From the NCBI GenBank assembly GCA_032622095.1, contig CP136063.1, positions 266,469,426 to 266,533,425 of the forward strand: a stretch of DNA of 64,000 bases, read 5' to 3'. Below the pieces are notes generated by a model, which did not search any database, was not told the origin of the DNA, and worked only from the letters and a program-made list of their open reading frames with translations. This DNA comes from Siphonodentalium dalli (Eukaryota > Mollusca > Scaphopoda > Gadilida > Siphonodentaliidae). Made by a program: the position numbers and the translations under genes. Shown here in pieces: positions 10,801-20,589 of this stretch. Each line of letters starts with the position of its first letter. Position 1 is the stretch's first letter.

Positions 10801-13800
10801 ATTGTGATAGTTACAGTTATGCCCTGTGCCAATGCATTCTCTTATATATGCAAGTCGACCATAGGTCGCCTCGCATATATAAGAGAATGCATTGGCCTAA
10901 AAAAAAAACTTTTTTTAACACTTTTTACCATTTTTTCTTACATTCTTTAACAATTTTATAATTTTTAATGTGTTAAGCCAATGCATTCTCTTATATATGC
11001 GAGGCGACCTATGGTCGACTCGCATATATAAGAGAATGCATTGGCACAGGGCCCTTCTGTTGGGTAAAGGGTTAACCTAGCTAGACACACTCCAACTTGT
11101 ATTTGATATTTCCCTTTATTATTTCTGATAAAAAGGAAGTTTTCTTTTGGTTATTTTAAACTGAGTGTACTTGGATTGTGCAAGAGACTGTTACATTGAA
11201 ATTGTATTACACTCTATAATGAAGAGCCATTTTTTTTCACACCGAACAATGTTTTGATAATTTGTGATTAAACACATAAAAACCTGCCTGCTGGTTACTT
11301 TTATAGGTACAAGTGTAGCGGGCGCGTTGTAAATATAGAAGGCCGATGACTTCTCTGATCGAGAGGTCTAGTAGATCTCTTGGTCATGGTCGTTAGACGC
11401 TTTGTGTGATCACCGAAGTCGAGCTCAGTTATTACTTGGATGGGTGACCGGCTTGGGATTTTGGGTGCTGCCAACTTTCGGTACGACTCCCGCACTTCTC
11501 TCTCTCTCGTTCTGTTACACTGGTGGCTCGTCCGCTCCTCGGAGTCTGTGTCATGATGCGACCGCTCTTGGGGAGGACTCGGGTGAGATTCAGTGAATCT
11601 CAAAAAGAATGGAGGGAGTAGTGTAGCGGTCTATAAAATAGCTGAGAAAATATCCCGGTAGGGGTTGATAAATTGGAATAGTAGCCTTGTAATTAACACG
11701 GATGTGGGTTTCTTGGACAGGGTGGGGGTGCTTAAATGGTATCTGCCGCCAACTTTGGTCAAATGTTTCAATAGTTACACATTTCATACCTTACACTAGA
11801 TAAGTTGGAAATTTCACACCAACAATATGTTGAAATTGTTCTCTTAGTTTGATTTTACAACAATGACTGAGGAAAGTCCCTCCTTATATACACACAGTGT
11901 TCATTTAAAGTGTAATTGTCCACCGCGCTCATTTAAATTGGAATTCTCTCAGGTCGTCTTCGTATTGGATCATCTTCACATGGGCCCGACTTCACTTGTA
12001 CTCTTTTGACCAATGGTCACATGCTTTTGTAAAACTTCCATTGGATGATTGAGTCACTTTTAAAGGTTTAGTATTAGTACCTGTGTTTACATTCCGGAAT
12101 ATCCCTGAGGATGTGTGACTATACTCATGCCCAAGACCAGTTGCCCCGGGGGTGATCTACTATTAAGTCAAAGGCAGGAGACCAAATAATTTTTGATTTC
12201 TCTTCATCCAATTTTTATTTTATTTAATATTACAAAAGATAGCCTTTTCTAGTATAAACAATTCTTCTCTCTCACACAGGGATGTGGCTAGATGTCTGTT
12301 AGGGGTGTCCACTTTGGGGAATACCAACTGCACCCCACCCCTTGAATCTAACCAAACACAAGTTTTGCATAATTCCATTTTCACCCCCTTGCACCTCAGT
12401 GCTCAGGCCTAATAGCCTATATATTCATAAACGATGGTTCTATATACCTGGGATGAGAACATTCAAATATATGCACCTGAAAATTGCATAAATCCTGACA
12501 TCTAGTGGTCCAACTCCAGACAAATGCACACGGCTACGGACAAGAGACCAGGACACACCGGGCCAACCATGGTTATTCGACCATGAAATCTGAACAAGAA
12601 AATCACAAAATCCTAGCATCTAGACTAGCCTCAAGCCTTCCTATAGAGTTAGAAATTTCAAACCTGACACCCCCACTAAGGTTGGAAAATTTCAAACTGA
12701 TGACAATTCTAATGACAATTTTGACCAAATGTAGGACAATATTGTAGTTTTTGACTGACCATGGGGGGGGGGACCAGGACACTAAGCTTTCCAAGTGTTG
12801 GAAATTTCCAACCTGACACCCCCCCCCTAACATTTTGACCAAAAGTATGAAAATAGGCAAATATTGGTCCAAAAACAATAAATCCCCCCCTATAAATTGT
12901 TTGAAAATCAAACTACAAGAAAATTTTCAACCTATTGAAAATTTTTAAACCAAAGTTGGGGGGGGGGTGAGACACCCCCAAACTCCACCTGTCGCCACGT
13001 CCCTGCTCTCACAGGTGAGTGGATACAATTAATTGCGTGATTGGTTGTAATCAGGTATCTCATAACAGGAAGCTGAGTGGCATGGCTTCACTGTCTAGAG
13101 GCTTAGAAATTAGAGCAAACCCTAGGTGATGACCGGGCAGATTGTCGTGAAGTCTGATACAGAAATAACGAATTCTAGCACCTAACCTATATAATCAGCA
13201 TCCAGCAAGCTGATGCCCAACATAAACTTCATAAATTGCGGAATCAGAACATTGTATGGGTGTCAGCGAACTTTTAACATCTTATTTTTTGGCTTTTTGT
13301 TGATTAAAATGCGTCTACGAAAATATACAACATAAAATACAAGACAGATAACTCTATATTATATATCCCGTCTACGCTCACGCTTTCCGAAGTCCAGCGC
13401 TATGGAATTTCACTATAGTTAACCAGTTATTGACTCATGGCAATGTTGGGCCCGCAACATGCGTTATTTCTCAAACTAGCTGGCAACTTTGATGGGCATA
13501 ACACAGGCTATTGAATTAACATAGGAAAGCAGTGTAATTCATTGAAATTGATGACAAGTGCTGTAAATTTCAACGCATATTTTGTTGTGTTTATCTTTGG
13601 TTTATTTCACGACGTGGTCAGTTTGAACCATGTATCCTGCTAAATATTAGCCATAGAATTACCCGTATAGAACCGATCAAATGGGGAGAGAACCGACTCG
13701 ATCAGGAGAGAACCCAAACAAATATCAAAATTAACTATTTTCATCGTTGTTATAATACTTGAAATTTTCGTTATTATTACACTCACTGGGGCCACCGATT

Positions 13801-16468
13801 GTGAGGAGAATGGAAAAATTAATTGAATTATCAGCTAGATGGCTGAAAAATTGCATTTTAACTGTCAAAAACTCGCGAAAATGTATAATTTCGATCATAA
13901 GGAACCATCACAAATCAGTCAAGAACCATCACAAACCGGTGATAGAACGACTTCCGATGTAACAGTTCCTACAGAGTGTGAGAGGACGGAGTTGTTGTTA
14001 TAGGAGACAAACTGTAAATGAATAATCCTGACTACCTGAGAGGTTGGAGTTGTCGTTATAGGAGAAGGACTGTAAATAAATAATCCTGCGTCCAGCTCGT
14101 CTGCACTGTCACCACCGTGGTCACCCGTCTTAGTCATCCCGTGATCTCCCAGGACAAAAAGTATAGTGTCTTTGTCCATCTTGTTTGTTACATTCCTGCA
14201 ATTACGAGTAGAGTACTGTACAGGTTTTGCACCACTGTTAGAGGTTGACAGAAATTTGAAATATGTAATGTAATGCAATTGGGCATTTAAAGACAATTTG
14301 TGCGCTTATATCAATGAATCAAACTGATAAGTGAACTGATAAGTGAATAACCAATCGAAAGAATGTAGCAATCAACTAGTAGTGATGAAACATCCAACCA
14401 CATCAATCATACCATTTTAGAGAACACAAATGTCTACGCATAAATTACAATTGTAAATATTTACTCATTCATTTTGGAATGAATATATATCGTCGATAAA
14501 CATACAGCAATAAATACTAAATCCATCAACTGTCCAAGATCTGTGACAACTGAAAACTTTTCTGCCAATACCGGATTATAGCTGTACAGTATGTATATAC
14601 TAGTACATGTACAATATGCAACTAGTACATGTACTAGTACCAATATATAATATGTGATAATACATACCAGTATACTATACATGTATGTGTGCAATATTCA
14701 TATAAATGTACTAGTAGAAGATACATGTTCAATATTATTTAATTACACAAACATGTACATGTACATGTAATAGCCCTTGCATGACTGGAACTACCTGAAA
14801 TTTTACGAAAACCCTGTGCCAATGCATTCTCTTATATATGTGAGTCTCCCACAGGGAGCCTCGCATAAATAAGATAAAACATTGTCGCAACAATATTTAC
14901 CTTGACCTTGTAAGCTAGTGGATTATCTTACATATGAGAGGTTTCCTATGGGAGACTAGGATATATATATATATGAGCATGCACTGGCACAGGATATGTA
15001 AGTAAAAATCCCCCTGTACACGTGTGTTGCTTATAAAATTTTGGTCCCAATAATTTTTATTTCATTCCAAATGACTGCTTTTCATATAAAAACCACTTCA
15101 ATGTGATGTAAAATGATTATTAAGAATCAGACAAGGGCTACAACATCTTCTCTTGGTTCTTTTTGGGCTAAACAAAGATTATGTTGGGAAATTACCCCAT
15201 TAGATGTATGTCACAGTGTACTATCATTTAATTTTGAGGACGTTGCCCCCCCCCCCCCCCCTGTACTATTATTCCACCCCATATGTGTATTAGGATCCCA
15301 AGTGTATGGAGCATTCAACAAAACAAACCTTATCATGCTGTCCACCTGTGTTAACTTTTCAGCCATTGCAGCATCGTACATGATTTCTAAATAAATGTTT
15401 CTTACAATTTTTAGGACATAAAATAAAAAACATCCATTACCCTGCAGGGAGCCCCACACATATATAGAAGCATATAGAAGAGTGTTGTCTGCTCATGTTT
15501 GTCTGGGGCTCTGTATGGGTGAAATTATAAAATTGTTAAAGAATAGAAGAAAAAATTATTAAAATTGTAAAAAATTGTTAGGCCAATGCATTCTCTTATA
15601 TATGCGAGGCGACCTATGGTCGACTCGCATATATAAGAGAATGCATTGGCACAGGGTAAAAATGGCAAGTGTATGGAGCATCCAACAACACAAACCTTAT
15701 CATGCTATCCATCTGTGTTAACTTTTCAGCCATTGCTGGGTGATTTGGTCCAAACCTGTGACCACAATGGTCTACACCCAAGAAATGCGCAATAAGAACA
15801 TCCCAGTTGTCTTCCCTCATCTCAGTGTACAAATTTCGCAAAATTCCATCATCGACAGTATGTAGATCTTTGATGTTGAATGACGGAAATGAAAACTCTT
15901 CAATAAATCTTTTTGGATATAGGCTAGTCCATGTATCATCGCCCAGAAATTTAACTTTCTTATTCTGACTAATCAGCTGATCAATCAAATTGTCTTCATT
16001 TATTTCTGAGCTAGCAAAATTTGAACCGATATCAATAAATGTTGGTAAACTGCCAGTTGTTAGACCTTTCAGTCTCTGTAATGTTGTCGTAGGAGGATCT
16101 GCGATGAATTTGTACATCAAGGCTTTGTTTGGATGGTGTCTGACAAACATATCGATAGTCTTCAGTTTGTTTTTGTAAGGAACTTTGCTGTTAATGTCAC
16201 TAATATTGTACTCCATGAAGTCATATCGTAAAGCGTCTATAACAATTATGATGGCCTTCTTGAACTTCTTGTGCACCCAGCATCCCTTTTCAGCATGGTC
16301 ATCAGTCTTAAGTGTGAAATCACTGCTACAGGTGCTATTTTTAGGAATTGTGAACCTCTTAAGAAGAAAACCTTCAGCAAAGATGAGAGAGGATACTACA
16401 TAGGCTGCTGATAACACAATGATAAGCAAAAGATACTTGTTTCTCGCACTGATTGCTTCGCCTCCCAT
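4657..16468 (-). CDS. PIGO: GPI ethanolamine phosphate transferase 3, complete five-exon coding region
   Basis: Joined coding exons (minus strand): 16468-15696, 14195-14036, 10391-8636, 6592-6219, 4848-4657. Every junction is GT-AG and phase-consistent (phases 2, 0, 1, 0); the sum is 3255 nt, 1084 aa plus stop, against about 1089 aa in human PIGO. The family transfers ethanolamine phosphate from phosphatidylethanolamine to the third mannose of the GPI anchor in the ER lumen, as catalytic subunit with PIGF. Visible: N-terminal membrane segment (residues about 12-30), alkaline-phosphatase-fold luminal domain with VIDALRYD (D78), PPTTTLQR (T127-129), GDDTW (176-180), GVDHCGHRFGPNHP (231-244) and GDHGM with D275/H276, then a long multi-membrane C-terminal half. 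All expected metal and nucleophile motifs are present. A TAG acceptor five bases before the ATG suggests an untranslated first exon further up (inference). Introns are full of mobile elements. Confidence 0.95.
4997..5450. mobile_element. hAT-type double-hairpin MITE in PIGO intron 4
   Basis: Best-preserved copy of the family: CAAGCCTGCAAATAG..., left hairpin with CCGCATAGCGGG centre, common middle part, right hairpin, end CAAGGCTTG. No clear 8-bp duplication. Confidence 0.82.
5451..5820. other. PIGO intron 4 sequence without recognisable feature
   Basis: AT-rich intron. It contains a short segment (GAAATGTTGAGATAATAAG-like) also seen, in varied order, at 50120-50220 and 50790-50840, so a further dispersed repeat is likely, but I cannot define its ends. 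Confidence 0.4.
5821..5874. repeat. 54-bp inverted repeat, left arm, flanking PIGO exon 4
   Basis: TTAAAGTGATGTGAAACACT through GGAGAATAAT; the reverse complement is at 7662-7715 with a few mismatches. Either two solo MITE ends or the ends of one 1.9-kb element containing the exon. Confidence 0.8.
6219..6592 (-). CDS. PIGO: PIGO coding exon 4
   Basis: 374 nt, residues 897-1021. The acceptor TTCCAG precedes 6592; the donor GTGAGG starts at 6218. It encodes FYQTGHQAALPAIQW and NTFASQIILTLALPLMLCWP, close to the vertebrate PIGO C-terminal region. The frame is phase 1 in and phase 0 out, consistent with its neighbours. Inverted copies of a ~54-bp repeat flank the exon at 5821-5874 and 7662-7715. 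Confidence 0.93.
7662..7715. repeat. 54-bp inverted repeat, right arm, flanking PIGO exon 4
   Basis: Reverse complement of 5821-5874, including GTGTTTCACATCACTTTAA at its outer end. Adjacent inner sequence on this side has internal inverted pieces (TGGCCAAAAACTGTTGGCCA at about 7203). Confidence 0.8.
7724..8060. repeat. 34-bp minisatellite, about 10 units
   Basis: Nearly identical head-to-tail units starting TGACGATATAATCACATTGA; total 337 bp in PIGO intron 3. One unit has a T for A change (TATATTTGACG). No spacers, so not a CRISPR. Confidence 0.96.
8193..8469. mobile_element. TTAA-flanked MITE (piggyBac-like), CCCTTTCAGTGCC ends, one hairpin core
   Basis: Ends CCCTTTCAGTGCCAGG and CCTGGCACTCAAAGGG flanked by TTAA at 8189-8192 and 8470-8473. 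It carries one ATGCATTCTCTTATATATGC hairpin at 8353-8428. Lies in PIGO intron 3, about 170 bp from exon 3. Confidence 0.82.
8636..10391 (-). CDS. PIGO: PIGO coding exon 3 (large membrane region)
   Basis: 1756 nt, residues 312 to 897 (last codon split). The acceptor TTTTCAG precedes 10391; the donor GTAAGT starts at 8635. It opens with DATHRPSFIYQIDFVPTFS followed by LLMGLPIPFSNLG, a PIGO/PIGN/PIGG family landmark, then many hydrophobic segments separated by basic loops. The long open frame read on the plus strand at 9247-9750 is its antisense shadow. Confidence 0.94.
10440..10530. mobile_element. Remnant of a hairpin-core MITE
   Basis: GGTTCATGACGGGAGCTTC, then TATATAAGAGAATG and TATAAGAGAAATCATTGGAAG: damaged arms of the CATGACGGGAGC subfamily in PIGO intron 2. 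Confidence 0.55.
10689..11071. mobile_element. TTAA-flanked MITE, CCCTTTACCCAACA ends, two hairpin cores
   Basis: TTAA at 10685-10688 and 11072-11075; ends CCCTTTACCCAACA and TGTTGGGTAAAGGG. Hairpins at 10826-10896 and 10977-11050 are in inverted orientation to each other. A close relative is at 50857-51185. PIGO intron 2. Confidence 0.85.
11322..11619 (+). mobile_element. Insert between 10-bp direct repeats holding a 5S-rRNA-like segment
   Basis: AGTGTAGCGG occurs at 11312-11321 and 11620-11629. Within the ~298 bp between them, 11405-11475 resembles the 3' half of 5S rRNA. Possibly a 5S-derived SINE, possibly an LTR-like unit; the direct repeats may be target duplications. Confidence 0.5.
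11405..11475 (+). pseudogene. 5S rRNA-like sequence lacking the A-box region
   Basis: GATCACCGAAG is followed directly by a TCGAGCTCAGTTATTACTTG-like segment, then GGATGGGTGACCGGCTTGGG and TTTTGGGTGCTG: the order and spacing of metazoan 5S rRNA from about position 40 to the end, with about 10 nt (TTAAGCAACG-like, the A-box) missing and the 5' third unrecognisable. It keeps the C-box. A functional 5S gene is unlikely. Confidence 0.7.
12277..13005. mobile_element. 729-bp non-autonomous hAT element with exact 8-bp duplication
   Basis: Terminal inverted repeats CAGGGATGTGGC / GCC-ACGTCCCTG; identical target duplications CTCTCACA at 12269-12276 and 13006-13013. The interior has repeated GGAAATTTCCAACCTGACAC-like blocks and C runs and no transposase. 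PIGO intron 2. Confidence 0.9.
13006..13980. other. PIGO intron 2, unremarkable part
   Basis: About 1 kb of AT-rich intron. Only short local repeats are seen (AACCATCACAAA twice near 13903-13935; CGATCA..GGGGAGAGAACCGA twice near 13675-13705). Confidence 0.5.
13981..14030 (-). repeat. Partial duplicate of PIGO exon 2 end, in the intron
   Basis: About 50 bp, period 58, roughly 86% identical to 14039-14088 of exon 2. Read in the exon frame it still gives GLFIYSLSPITTTPSS, but the GTAGT donor is replaced, and a TAG follows within a few codons. Confidence 0.85.
14036..14195 (-). CDS. PIGO: PIGO coding exon 2 (GDHGM metal site)
   Basis: 160 nt, residues 259-311. The acceptor (AATTGCAG) precedes 14195 and the donor GTAGT starts at 14035. 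The split arginine codon AG|G joins exon 1 to ...NVTNKMDKDTILFVLGDHGM, matching the PIGO family. The exon carries GDHGMTKTGDHGGDS, the last part of the phosphatase-fold metal site. The final ~50 bp of the exon are tandemly duplicated in the intron at 13981-14030. Confidence 0.93.
14771..14998. mobile_element. Degenerate hairpin-core MITE in PIGO intron 1
   Basis: CCCTTGCATGACTGGAACTA followed by two eroded hairpins (about 14814-14888 and 14915-14995) of the CTCCC/GGGAG inner-stem type, ending CACAGGATAT. The TTAA flanks are lost. Confidence 0.68.
15300..15370 (-). repeat. Partial duplicate of PIGO exon 1 end with its donor
   Basis: 71 bp matching 15667-15737 with about four mismatches. It contains the last ~41 bp of exon 1 (peptide AMAEKLTQVDSMIR, Met to Val), the GTTTG donor and ~30 bp of intron. 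On the minus strand a TATTTAG acceptor-like site lies just upstream in MITE-derived sequence, so a 58-bp pseudo-exon is possible; it would shift the frame. Confidence 0.88.
15376..15660. mobile_element. Half of a TGTGACCC-type hairpin MITE, between the two copies of the PIGO exon 1 end
   Basis: Matches the right-hand two thirds of the elements at 55291 and 57139: TTCTTACAATTTTTAGGACA, the CCCTGCAGGGAGCC.. and TCTGGGGCTCTG palindromic middle, and one complete hairpin core at 15582-15658. Outer TGTGACCC ends are missing. Confidence 0.8.
15696..16468 (-). CDS. PIGO: PIGO coding exon 1 (catalytic N-terminal half)
   Basis: 773 nt from the ATG at 16468, encoding residues 1-258 (the last codon is split). 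It holds the signal-anchor segment and the metal-site and nucleophile motifs VIDALRYD, PPTTTLQR, GDDTW and GVDHCGHRFGP. The ATG follows a TTTCTAG splice acceptor at 16474, so a 5' untranslated exon is likely upstream. The donor GTTTG is at 15695. Open reading continues past the donor into the intron to 15614, but those residues have no counterpart in the family. The last ~41 bp of this exon plus 30 bp of intron are duplicated at 15300-15370. Confidence 0.95.
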
Positions 16469-16748
16469 TTTACCTAGAAAACAATAAAAGAAATTGTGAT
16501 GGTTATAAAATTTGACATTCTCAGTGACACTATAAATGACTGTAATTTAAATCACCTGTGAATTTCCTGATTACGACATGGGGAGTGATACAGGGATTAT
16601 GCGATCAGGGGACAATTTGGCCAATGACCAGATTTATTTTCAAAATCGGCAAAGGAAAATTACATTTGGCCACAAAATGTCAAGCCAACCCGCTAGTCAG
16701 TATCACCTCTCAGAATATTGCCAGTTCTCACTAAAACACTTACATTCA

Positions 16749-16790
16749 TTAACCCTTTCATGACGGGAGCTACGCTGGTGCAGCATTAAC
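16749..16790. mobile_element. Solo end of the CATGACGGGAGC MITE
   Basis: TTAACCCTTTCATGACGGGA through GGTGCAGCATTAA, the terminal part of the subfamily seen entire at 56213-56466. No hairpin here. Confidence 0.6.
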
Positions 16791-16854
16791 TCTTTTGATA
16801 CCAAACACTCATTTATGCAAATTGACATAGGATGCCGAATGCACATTTATGCGA

Positions 16855-16978
16855 AATTGGAGGGTGTCCATTGTCTATGACGTGTAATTGGAGGGTGTCC
16901 ATGGTCTATGATGTGTAATTGGAGGGTGTCCATGGTCTATGATGTGTAATTGGAGGGTGTCCATGGTCTATGATGTGT
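16855..16978. repeat. 31-bp minisatellite, 4 units
   Basis: Units begin AATTGGAGGGTGTCC and end GTCTATGATGTGT; the last three are identical. It lies about 400 bp upstream of the PIGO ATG, possibly in the 5' region. Confidence 0.92.
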
Positions 16979-17151
16979 AATTCTGTGAACACAAGTACAC
17001 TCAGTTGCCTATTTATTTTATATCGATGGACCTGATGTAAGAGGACAATATTTTTATGAAACAGGGTCAAGGTCATCGCATTCTGCGAAGTCAGTTGGTA
17101 CATTCAGAGCCAGAACAATGTGCCATTATTTATACTTAGTGTAAGTTCTGA

Positions 17152-17235
17152 AGCCATTTGCTGAAGCAAAAAGGGCCATGGCAAAGGGTTGCCGTAGCAG
17201 ATTGCCGAAGCCAAACAATCTGATTGAACGGGCTG
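17152..17235. repeat. Dispersed repeat, GAAGCCATTTGCTGAAGCAA
   Basis: About 85 bp also found in the same orientation at 39975-40060 (with TTGCCGTAGCAGATTGCCGA and AGCCAAACAATCTG). Type unknown. Confidence 0.7.
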
Positions 17236-18314
17236 ACTAAGGCATCTTCTTGGTGTGTGCACAGAAATACCTATTAGGCCAAAAAAAATAATACCTGTGT
17301 TTAGTTAGGGTTGCATGGTCCAAAATAATTAGGGTAGGTAGGTAGGGAATTTTTTATTATTTTTTTATTCTGAATTCCATTGGGTCACAATTCAATCTAG
17401 AAATTTCACAATTCAGATTAATTGAAAGGTTCAATACTAAATATTGTTAATCTTGAATTAATCAGAGTACTAGACTAAACAAGACAGTCAATGACTGTGG
17501 CGCTCACCAGACTGCAAAGACTGATAAGACTGGGACTCTGGAGACCACAACAGTCAGAACTTTTCATAATCACTTTAAAAGAAGTAGATTTAAACAGGAT
17601 AGATTGGTGAAAATTACCAATTGTACTCTACTGATCACCCCCCCCTCCTCCAGTTCAACAAGTCCCCTCCCGACCGGGCTCCAGACTCCCAAGTCTTAGG
17701 TTGGAATTTCACAACCGACACCTCAAACTTTCTCAATTTTTGGAAATTTCCAATCTCATAAGCGCCTTTTTCTAATAACATTTAGACATGTTTGAAGCCC
17801 AATTATCCATGGACCCAAAACACAATACATGTATGTCAGATTAATCAGTCAGGTGGTTCCAAGGTAGATGTTTTAATGAATTTGGTATTTCAATGATTTT
17901 ATTAGACACAAAAGTGTTAACTCCCCATATCCCGCCATTTCTTGACAGGTTGACCTCATTTCAACAAATCTGAATCTCAGTCACTAAAGGATCCTCCTGA
18001 TTCCTCCATACTATATGTAAGCTAAATAGTCCAACCTCTCTTGAGAAGACATTTTAAGAATTACTATAGACACATAGTTATGTCCCTGGTCCAACCCTAT
18101 TTAACCTGGTGACCCCATCTGAATAAATTTGAATCCCAGACACCAAAGAACCCTTCATACATATCATAAATATCAGTAAAATAGACCTGATGGTCCTTGT
18201 GAAGGAAGCATATTAAGAGGGAAACTGTCCTTTGCTTGGCCCCTATTTGACCAGGTGACCCCATTAAAAAAAAAATCTGAATTGCAGTCAAGGAATAACA
18301 TTCCATGCTATATA

Positions 18315-19338
18315 GACGACATGAATTATATTTTCACTTCTATGCGGATGACACACAACTGTATATTCATTTTAAGCCGGATTTTGATTCTACAAGTTCT
18401 ACCAAATATAAGCTTGAACGATGTGTCGCTGATATTCGATCATGGATGACAATCAACTTCTTAAAATTGAATGTAGATAAAACTGAAATAATATATATTG
18501 GTTTGCGACAGCAACTTTTAAAATGTTCTAAACATAGTCTCAACATTGAAGGCAGTGTTGTCTCGCCATCCAGCACAGTCCGCAACCTCGGATATTTCTT
18601 GGACGAGAACCTGTCTGCTGAAAAACACATCGAGCAAGTGTGCAGGTCCTCGTATTACCATCTTAGAGATATCAGCAGGGTGCGGAATGTTATCGACGTC
18701 GAGACCACAAAACAGCTTGTACATGCCTTCGTTACCAGTCGTCTGGACTACTGCAATTCTCTGTTGTACGGCTGCAACCAGTCCTTCTTGGACAAAATCG
18801 AAACTGTGCTGAAATCTGCATCACGAGTTATTTTTATGAGCCGTAAATATGATCATGTCACGCCATTATTGTGCGAGCTCCACTGGTTACTTCCGAGGGA
18901 ACAGATTGAATTCAAAATTTTGAAATTAACACACAAATGTCTGATTTAGCGAGGCCCCATCATACTTCGCAGACTTGATTTCTCGATATGTTCCTCCGCG
19001 GCCTCTGCGATCTGAAAGTTCTCACAGCCTTGTGTTTGTACCGGGTGACCTCGTAACAGCTGGTGACTGGGCCTTTTCCGTGGCTTCACCATTTCTCTGG
19101 AATAAATTGCCTGGTCACTTGAGGGCACCCCAGTCGCTCAAAATGTTCACATCTAAACTTAAAACGCATCTGTTTCAACGTGTGTATCATCCGACCCACT
19201 GATGGTAGCCAGATGAGCAGCTCATTGTACATAATTGATATTACTATGTTCTAATCATCATTGTATAAGTATTGATGTAAAGCCTAAGAGCTCTATGAGG
19301 ATTTACGGCTTTAAACTAAATTTATTATTTATTTATTT
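18315..19338 (+). mobile_element. 5'-truncated non-LTR retrotransposon (CR1/L2-like) fragment
   Basis: Starts just before the reverse-transcriptase YADD motif (HFYADDTQLY) and encodes the C-terminal half of the RT (frame 2 to the stop at 18949; the end, ISRYVPPRPLRSESS through LWNKLPGHLR, continues in frame 3 from 18975), so it is frameshifted. The 3' end is an ATTTATT microsatellite. The related region at 36.9 kb lacks the insert. Confidence 0.88.
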
Positions 19339-19608
19339 CTTGCAAACATATTTTAAGAATTACTATGTAGTGAAATAGTTAAGTCTCTGGCTCTGCCCTT
19401 ATTTGACTTTGTGATCCCATTTTCACAAATCTGTCACCCAAGGTAATTTCATACCAAATATAAGCAAAATAGGCCATTTGATTCTTGCATAGAAGACATA
19501 TCATGAATTACTATGGAGAGAAAGAGTAATGTAGCTGGCCTTGCACCTACATGTACTTGACCTGGTGACCCTGATTGAACAAATTTGAATCACAATCACC
19601 AAAGGAGT

Positions 19609-20133
19609 AAGCCTGCAAATAGCGTGTCTGTTCCTAGATTGCATGTGCCTGGCCTCAAGCAACACAATGTATTATACAATCAAGCCTTGAAATAGTGTGA
19701 TAGTGTGTCTGTCATTTGCAGAATGAGGTCCCCAGAGGGTGAATTTAGTGACGCTATCCCGCACAGCGGGCTAGCATCACTAAATTCACCCTCTGGGGAC
19801 CTCATTCTGCTAAGGCCCTCAACTGCTATGGCAGACCTACATGTAGGATAAGATTGAAGTTCCCCAGTTGAAGTTGGTGATGTTCACCCATTGGGCACCT
19901 CAATTATGAATTTTATCTTCTGCAAATTAGGGGATATAGAAACTTTCTAGAAGGGAAATGTAACTGACAACAATGTTAATTTGATACTATAGATACTTCC
20001 CAGAAGATGAGCCCTAAGCAGAATGAGGTCTCCAGAGGGTGAATTTGGTGATGCTAGGCCACAGTGCGGGATAGCATCACTAAATTCACGCTCTGTGGAC
20101 CTCATTCTGCAAATTACAGGCATGCTATTTGCC
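19609..20133. mobile_element. hAT-type double-hairpin MITE nested in the 4-kb element
   Basis: AAGCCTGCAAATAGCGTG start, partial re-start at 19684 (CAAGCCTTGAAATAGTGTG), two hairpins, end at CATGCTATTTGCC. The same nested arrangement is present inverted at 36103-36535, so insertion predates that duplication. Confidence 0.75.
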
Positions 20134-20589
20134 CTGATTTGAACAATACATGATAGATTGGGAATTAATGACTTCTAGCAGATCTCCAGGGAATGTTTAT
20201 AAAATGTCAGATTTCACTTGACATGATTGTGTAGGCATACCCAGCATACAGTTACAGCCAAAGTAAATGCTTCTTATTAATGATTCTCTGTCAAGAATTT
20301 GAGTACATTTTATTTTTGGGACCAGGCCCGGGTGGCAGAAGCAGTGAACTTGAGTGAAGGGCCAGGGGGCACAACCTTCAGAAATGTAATGGCATTAGTT
20401 TTTCAATTTTCAAAAAATGTTAAACAATATATATATATAATTGACCATGGAGTTAAATACAATTTTATTTTTTTTTATAAATATTTTAATAAAAAAAACA
20501 ATTCCACATTTTTTATTAAATATTCTTCTTTTTTTTAATATATCATTTATTTTCTTTTCTTTTCTTTTTTGGTTAAAGAGTTTAATCTG

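Noticed and set aside
11301-11603. 100-aa minus-strand frame
   Set aside because: Antisense to the 5S-like insert; low-complexity and without homology that I can see.
15614-15695. Extension of PIGO exon 1 beyond the donor
   Set aside because: Residues after MIR (FVLLDAPYT...) run into the MITE; splicing at GTTTG restores the split codon and the family sequence in exon 2.
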